This document shows, piece after piece, positions 61,951-64,000 of a DNA stretch of 64,000 bases (its first letter is position 1; each line of letters starts with the position of its first letter). The translations under genes were made by a program, and so were the position numbers. The notes under the pieces are model-generated. The model made no database searches. It was not told where the DNA came from and saw nothing but the letters and a program-made list of their open reading frames with translations. Source of the stretch: an uncultured Granulosicoccaceae bacterium (GTDB lineage Bacteria > Pseudomonadota > Gammaproteobacteria > Granulosicoccales > Granulosicoccaceae); contig CALGND010000106.1 of assembly GCA_937958675.1 (NCBI GenBank), positions 59,254 to 123,253 on the forward strand, read 5' to 3'.

Positions 61951-62280
61951 CTAGGGACTTTCATAGAACACGTAAGAAGTGGAATAATCACTAAATTCGA
62001 AATATACCTTTTTCTCACCGTCATCAGAAATGCCATTGAGGTTGATATCCATAATGCCATAGCCAAATCGGTACGGGCGATCAACATCTGAGCTCGTGCC
62101 ACTGGCCGTAGAGAGTTTGTCTATTTGCATAAAGCGTTTAACGAGCTTATCGCCAGCATAGACTTCCAGCACGCCATTGGTTCCGGTCCAGTTTTGCACT
62201 GCTCGGCCAATTTTGTTTTGGGATTCTTGGGTACAGCTTGCCAGCACTAAGCTGCAGGCAACGAGTAGAATAGGTTTCAT
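61951..62280 (-). CDS. Small lipoprotein of unknown function
   Basis: 109 residues. Signal peptide ILLVACSLVLASC with lipobox LASC at 13-16, so lipid-anchored. The rest has two strand-rich blocks, GVLEVYAGDKLVKRFMQIDK and YGIMDINLNGISDDGEKKVY, ending FSDYSTSYVFYESP. The D-x-N-x-N-G-x-S-D-D-G stretch looks like a calcium-type loop. Not assigned to a named family. Confidence 0.72.
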   Translation of the reverse strand: MKPILLVACSLVLASCTQESQNKIGRAVQNWTGTNGVLEVYAGDKLVKRFMQIDKLSTASGTSSDVDRPYRFGYGIMDINLNGISDDGEKKVYFEFSDYSTSYVFYESP

Positions 62281-62390
62281 GGCGGTTGTTCCAAAAATGA
62301 GTTGCTGCTTACAGTGTATCTATTTAAGTAGATGAACGGCGTAACAAACCCACTATCGGGCATGACAAGCGCATTACCAATGAGATTTTG

Positions 62391-62606
62391 ATGACTGACA
62401 CCAATAAGAAATATGGCATATCGATCCAATTGCCCGAAAATGATCCAATGGCCGCGCCCCATTTGTTGGGCGATGATTGGCTTGGAGAGCGCTGGTATGA
62501 CTCCGAGTCTGCGCGCGATGCGGCATTGGTTGATATGCAAAACCACCCAATTTACTACCGTAAGGGAGATGCACCCTCTATCGTATTGACCAAAGTGGAT
62601 CGTTAG
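62391..62606 (+). CDS. Hypothetical small protein, 71 residues
   Basis: Starts at ATG 62391. KKYGISIQLPENDPMAAPHL, then DDWLGERWYDSESARDAALV and YYRKGDAPSIVLTKVD. The acidic-aromatic pattern and regular spacing suggest a conserved small cytoplasmic protein, but I do not recognise the family. Its stop overlaps the convergent sixA gene by four bases. Confidence 0.6.
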   Translation: MTDTNKKYGISIQLPENDPMAAPHLLGDDWLGERWYDSESARDAALVDMQNHPIYYRKGDAPSIVLTKVDR

Positions 62607-63097
62607 GCTGAATTTTTAGGAAAGTCGTACCACGTGAGGTTAATGGCCTCGGCCTTGTCTAAGGCGAAGCTGGTTTGGTCAAGCTCATATTGAACCATGG
62701 CGCAGGTGGGCAGGGTTTTGGGTGCGTTAGTGTGAAGTAGTTGAGCGAGTTGCTCTAGGCCGGGATTGTGTGCGATCAACATTAAATGATCAACATCATC
62801 AACTGTACTCTCTATTTGGCTTTGTAATGTACCCGTTGCGGCTAGGTACATTGTTTCTTCGTAGGCGACAGCATCGCGCTGCATATTCCAGGCTGAAAGA
62901 AATATATCGCAGGTCTCACGTGTGCGTTTGGCTGAACTGCAAAGGATACGGTCGGGCAATTGGCCGCGTTGCAATAGGCGCTGTGCCATGAGCGGTGCAT
63001 CGTTGAGTCCTCGATCGTTTAGCGAACGATCATGATCGCTGCTATCTTGATCCTGCCAACTCGACTTTGCGTGCCTAACCAGAGTTAGCAGTTTCAT
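62603..63097 (-). CDS. sixA: Phosphohistidine phosphatase SixA-like
   Basis: 164 residues, the family's normal size. The RHG-type motif LVRHAKSSW (7-15) with R8 and H9, SLNDRGLNDAP, CSSAKRTRETCDIF (second arginine) and LMLIAHNPGLEQL (second histidine) are all present. It removes phosphate from phosphohistidine in phosphorelay proteins. Which phosphorelay it serves here is unknown. It is followed eight bases later by the LysM gene end on the same strand. Confidence 0.92.
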   Translation of the reverse strand: MKLLTLVRHAKSSWQDQDSSDHDRSLNDRGLNDAPLMAQRLLQRGQLPDRILCSSAKRTRETCDIFLSAWNMQRDAVAYEETMYLAATGTLQSQIESTVDDVDHLMLIAHNPGLEQLAQLLHTNAPKTLPTCAMVQYELDQTSFALDKAEAINLTWYDFPKNSA

Positions 63098-63105
63098 TGC
63101 GTTCC

Positions 63106-63798
63106 TTACTCGATAATTAACCCGTCAATAGCGCGAATGTAGCCTGCGCCTTTATCTGTATTGACTTTGTACCAGTCGTTGACCTTGCGGTCAAATTCGA
63201 ACAGCGTACCGGGCGCTACTCGCAAAAGCAGAGTTGAATAAGGTGCGGGTTGGCTATAGACGCCTTTTGGGTAATAGGATCCCACGATCTTTATATAGGC
63301 ACTGGCTATACTGCCCCGTTGGCTTTGATCTGTTGGCAAAGGCTTGAGTTCGAAATTGCGATTGTCGTTAACAGGCTTAATGACAACCGTAGCGATATCT
63401 GGCTCAGTTTCCTTTTGTGCTGACGTGGCTGTTGCCGTCGCTGTATTGAGTGTTGTTGGCAATAGATTACTATTGCTGCCGGCACGGTTGTCGACATAAC
63501 TTGGTGACATCGACATTGGAATTTCGATCACAGCGCCCACGCGTAACCGTCGAGGGTTTCTGATCTCGTTGAACGCTGCGATTTTGCGCCAGTTTTCTGC
63601 AGTGCCGGTGTACAGCTTGGCGATATCACTCAATCGATCGCCACTTTTGACCGTATGAACGATCACTTCCATTGAAGGTGCAACTGGCACTGTGTTGCTA
63701 GCGCTATTGGATGGGCGTTGGCCGTTGCTGCCACAGGCTGATAGCATAGCTACCATTGCGGTCAAAATTAGAATTCGTGTACGGGATCTGATGTTCAT
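63106..63798 (-). CDS. LysM and SH3-like lipoprotein
   Basis: 230 residues from ATG 63798, with GGTGAG just upstream. Lipobox MLSAC near 18-22. One LysM domain (about 45-93): VHTVKSGDRLSDIAKLYTGT, NEIRNPRRLRVGAVIEIP, which should bind peptidoglycan. A Thr/Ala linker (TTLNTATATATSAQ) follows, then a C-terminal SH3-like domain with YSTLLLRVAPGTLFEF and WYKVNTDKGAGYI. Periplasmic or outer-membrane anchoring to the cell wall is likely. Confidence 0.88.
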   Translation of the reverse strand: MNIRSRTRILILTAMVAMLSACGSNGQRPSNSASNTVPVAPSMEVIVHTVKSGDRLSDIAKLYTGTAENWRKIAAFNEIRNPRRLRVGAVIEIPMSMSPSYVDNRAGSNSNLLPTTLNTATATATSAQKETEPDIATVVIKPVNDNRNFELKPLPTDQSQRGSIASAYIKIVGSYYPKGVYSQPAPYSTLLLRVAPGTLFEFDRKVNDWYKVNTDKGAGYIRAIDGLIIE

Positions 63799-63917
63799 TA
63801 AACTCACCGGTGTCGTTACTTATTTATCGAGCGGCTTGGTGCAGAGTTGAACTCGTGAACTAGTTTGTAATGTGAACTATTTGGCAGTTTTGAGTATTAA
63901 ATGGATTTTTCATGGGC

Positions 63918-63957
63918 AAAAAAAAACCCGGCGCTGATTGCCCAGTGCCGGGTTTTT
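63918..63957. terminator. Strong terminator at the right edge
   Basis: ACCCGGCGC (63926-63934) and GTGCCGGGT (63945-63953) form a GC-rich stem with an A-run before and TTTTT after. It works in both directions. It lies upstream of the LysM gene, so it probably ends a minus-strand gene beyond the window. Confidence 0.85.
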
Positions 63958-64000
63958 CTGTGATGAGAAAGACTTATCTAATATCACGAGTGTGTACATA

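Overview
The window looks like the chromosome of a free-living, probably marine, gammaproteobacterium. The evidence is a PilU-type pilus retraction ATPase with a PilY1 adhesin, a gammaproteobacterial DppABCDF order, Uup, BolA/IbaG, SixA and MurQ proteins, and several genes common in marine heterotrophs (methanethiol oxidase, betaine uptake, hydantoinase/oxoprolinase). Genus cannot be fixed from sequence alone. Coding density is high. No rRNA, tRNA, CRISPR array or intact insertion sequence was seen.

Layout. 1-3.6 kb: the end of a ChaC-like gene, a 177-bp imperfect palindrome, a DUF2130 coiled-coil protein, a transposase remnant, a uracil-DNA glycosylase and a TPR remnant; this is the most eroded part. 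3.6-8.4 kb: pilU and pilY1 on the minus strand. 8.6-14.5 kb: HTTM protein, AEC transporter, gnd, AI-2E permease, Crp-family regulator. 14.7-16.1 kb: a convergent LuxR/LuxI quorum-sensing pair whose 3' ends overlap. 16.4-24.4 kb: dipeptide ABC transporter with an embedded M24 peptidase, then a VOC protein and MurQ; this reads as a peptide and murein salvage block. 24.5-30.0 kb: DUF937 repeat protein, GST, Fe-S protein, hydantoinase/oxoprolinase, NTF2-like protein. 30.1-33.8 kb: a soluble cyclic-nucleotide-binding protein and an ABC exporter with a very unusual ATPase domain fused to a cyclic-nucleotide-binding domain. 34.0-35.0 kb: an integron integrase with a near-consensus LexA (SOS) box over its promoter but no recognisable cassettes. 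35.5-39.6 kb: alkaline-phosphatase-like protein, two LysE-type exporters, a hypothetical and an ACT protein. 39.8-42.9 kb: methanethiol oxidase, a membrane partner and a deletion scar joining two truncated genes. 43-50 kb: MFS and PhzF proteins, a dapA paralogue behind a terminator-bearing leader, small enzymes, LysR regulator and hydrolase. 50.3-54.9 kb: proXVW-type betaine/proline importer and a PhyH dioxygenase. 55-64 kb: signal peptidase, a small membrane protein, EamA exporter, Uup, S41 protease lipoprotein, BolA, small lipoprotein, SixA and LysM/SH3 lipoprotein.

How the genes fit together. Two solute importers (Dpp and Pro) share an architecture: a binding-protein gene, a strong stem-loop, then the membrane and ATPase genes. 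This should give excess binding protein. Regulation is rich in cyclic-nucleotide sensors (three CNB domains) and includes AHL quorum sensing and an SOS-linked recombinase. The best candidates for new biology are the CNB/ABC fusion operon, the SOS-controlled orphan integrase with an enlarged catalytic domain, and the structured elements at 287-463 and upstream of dapA.
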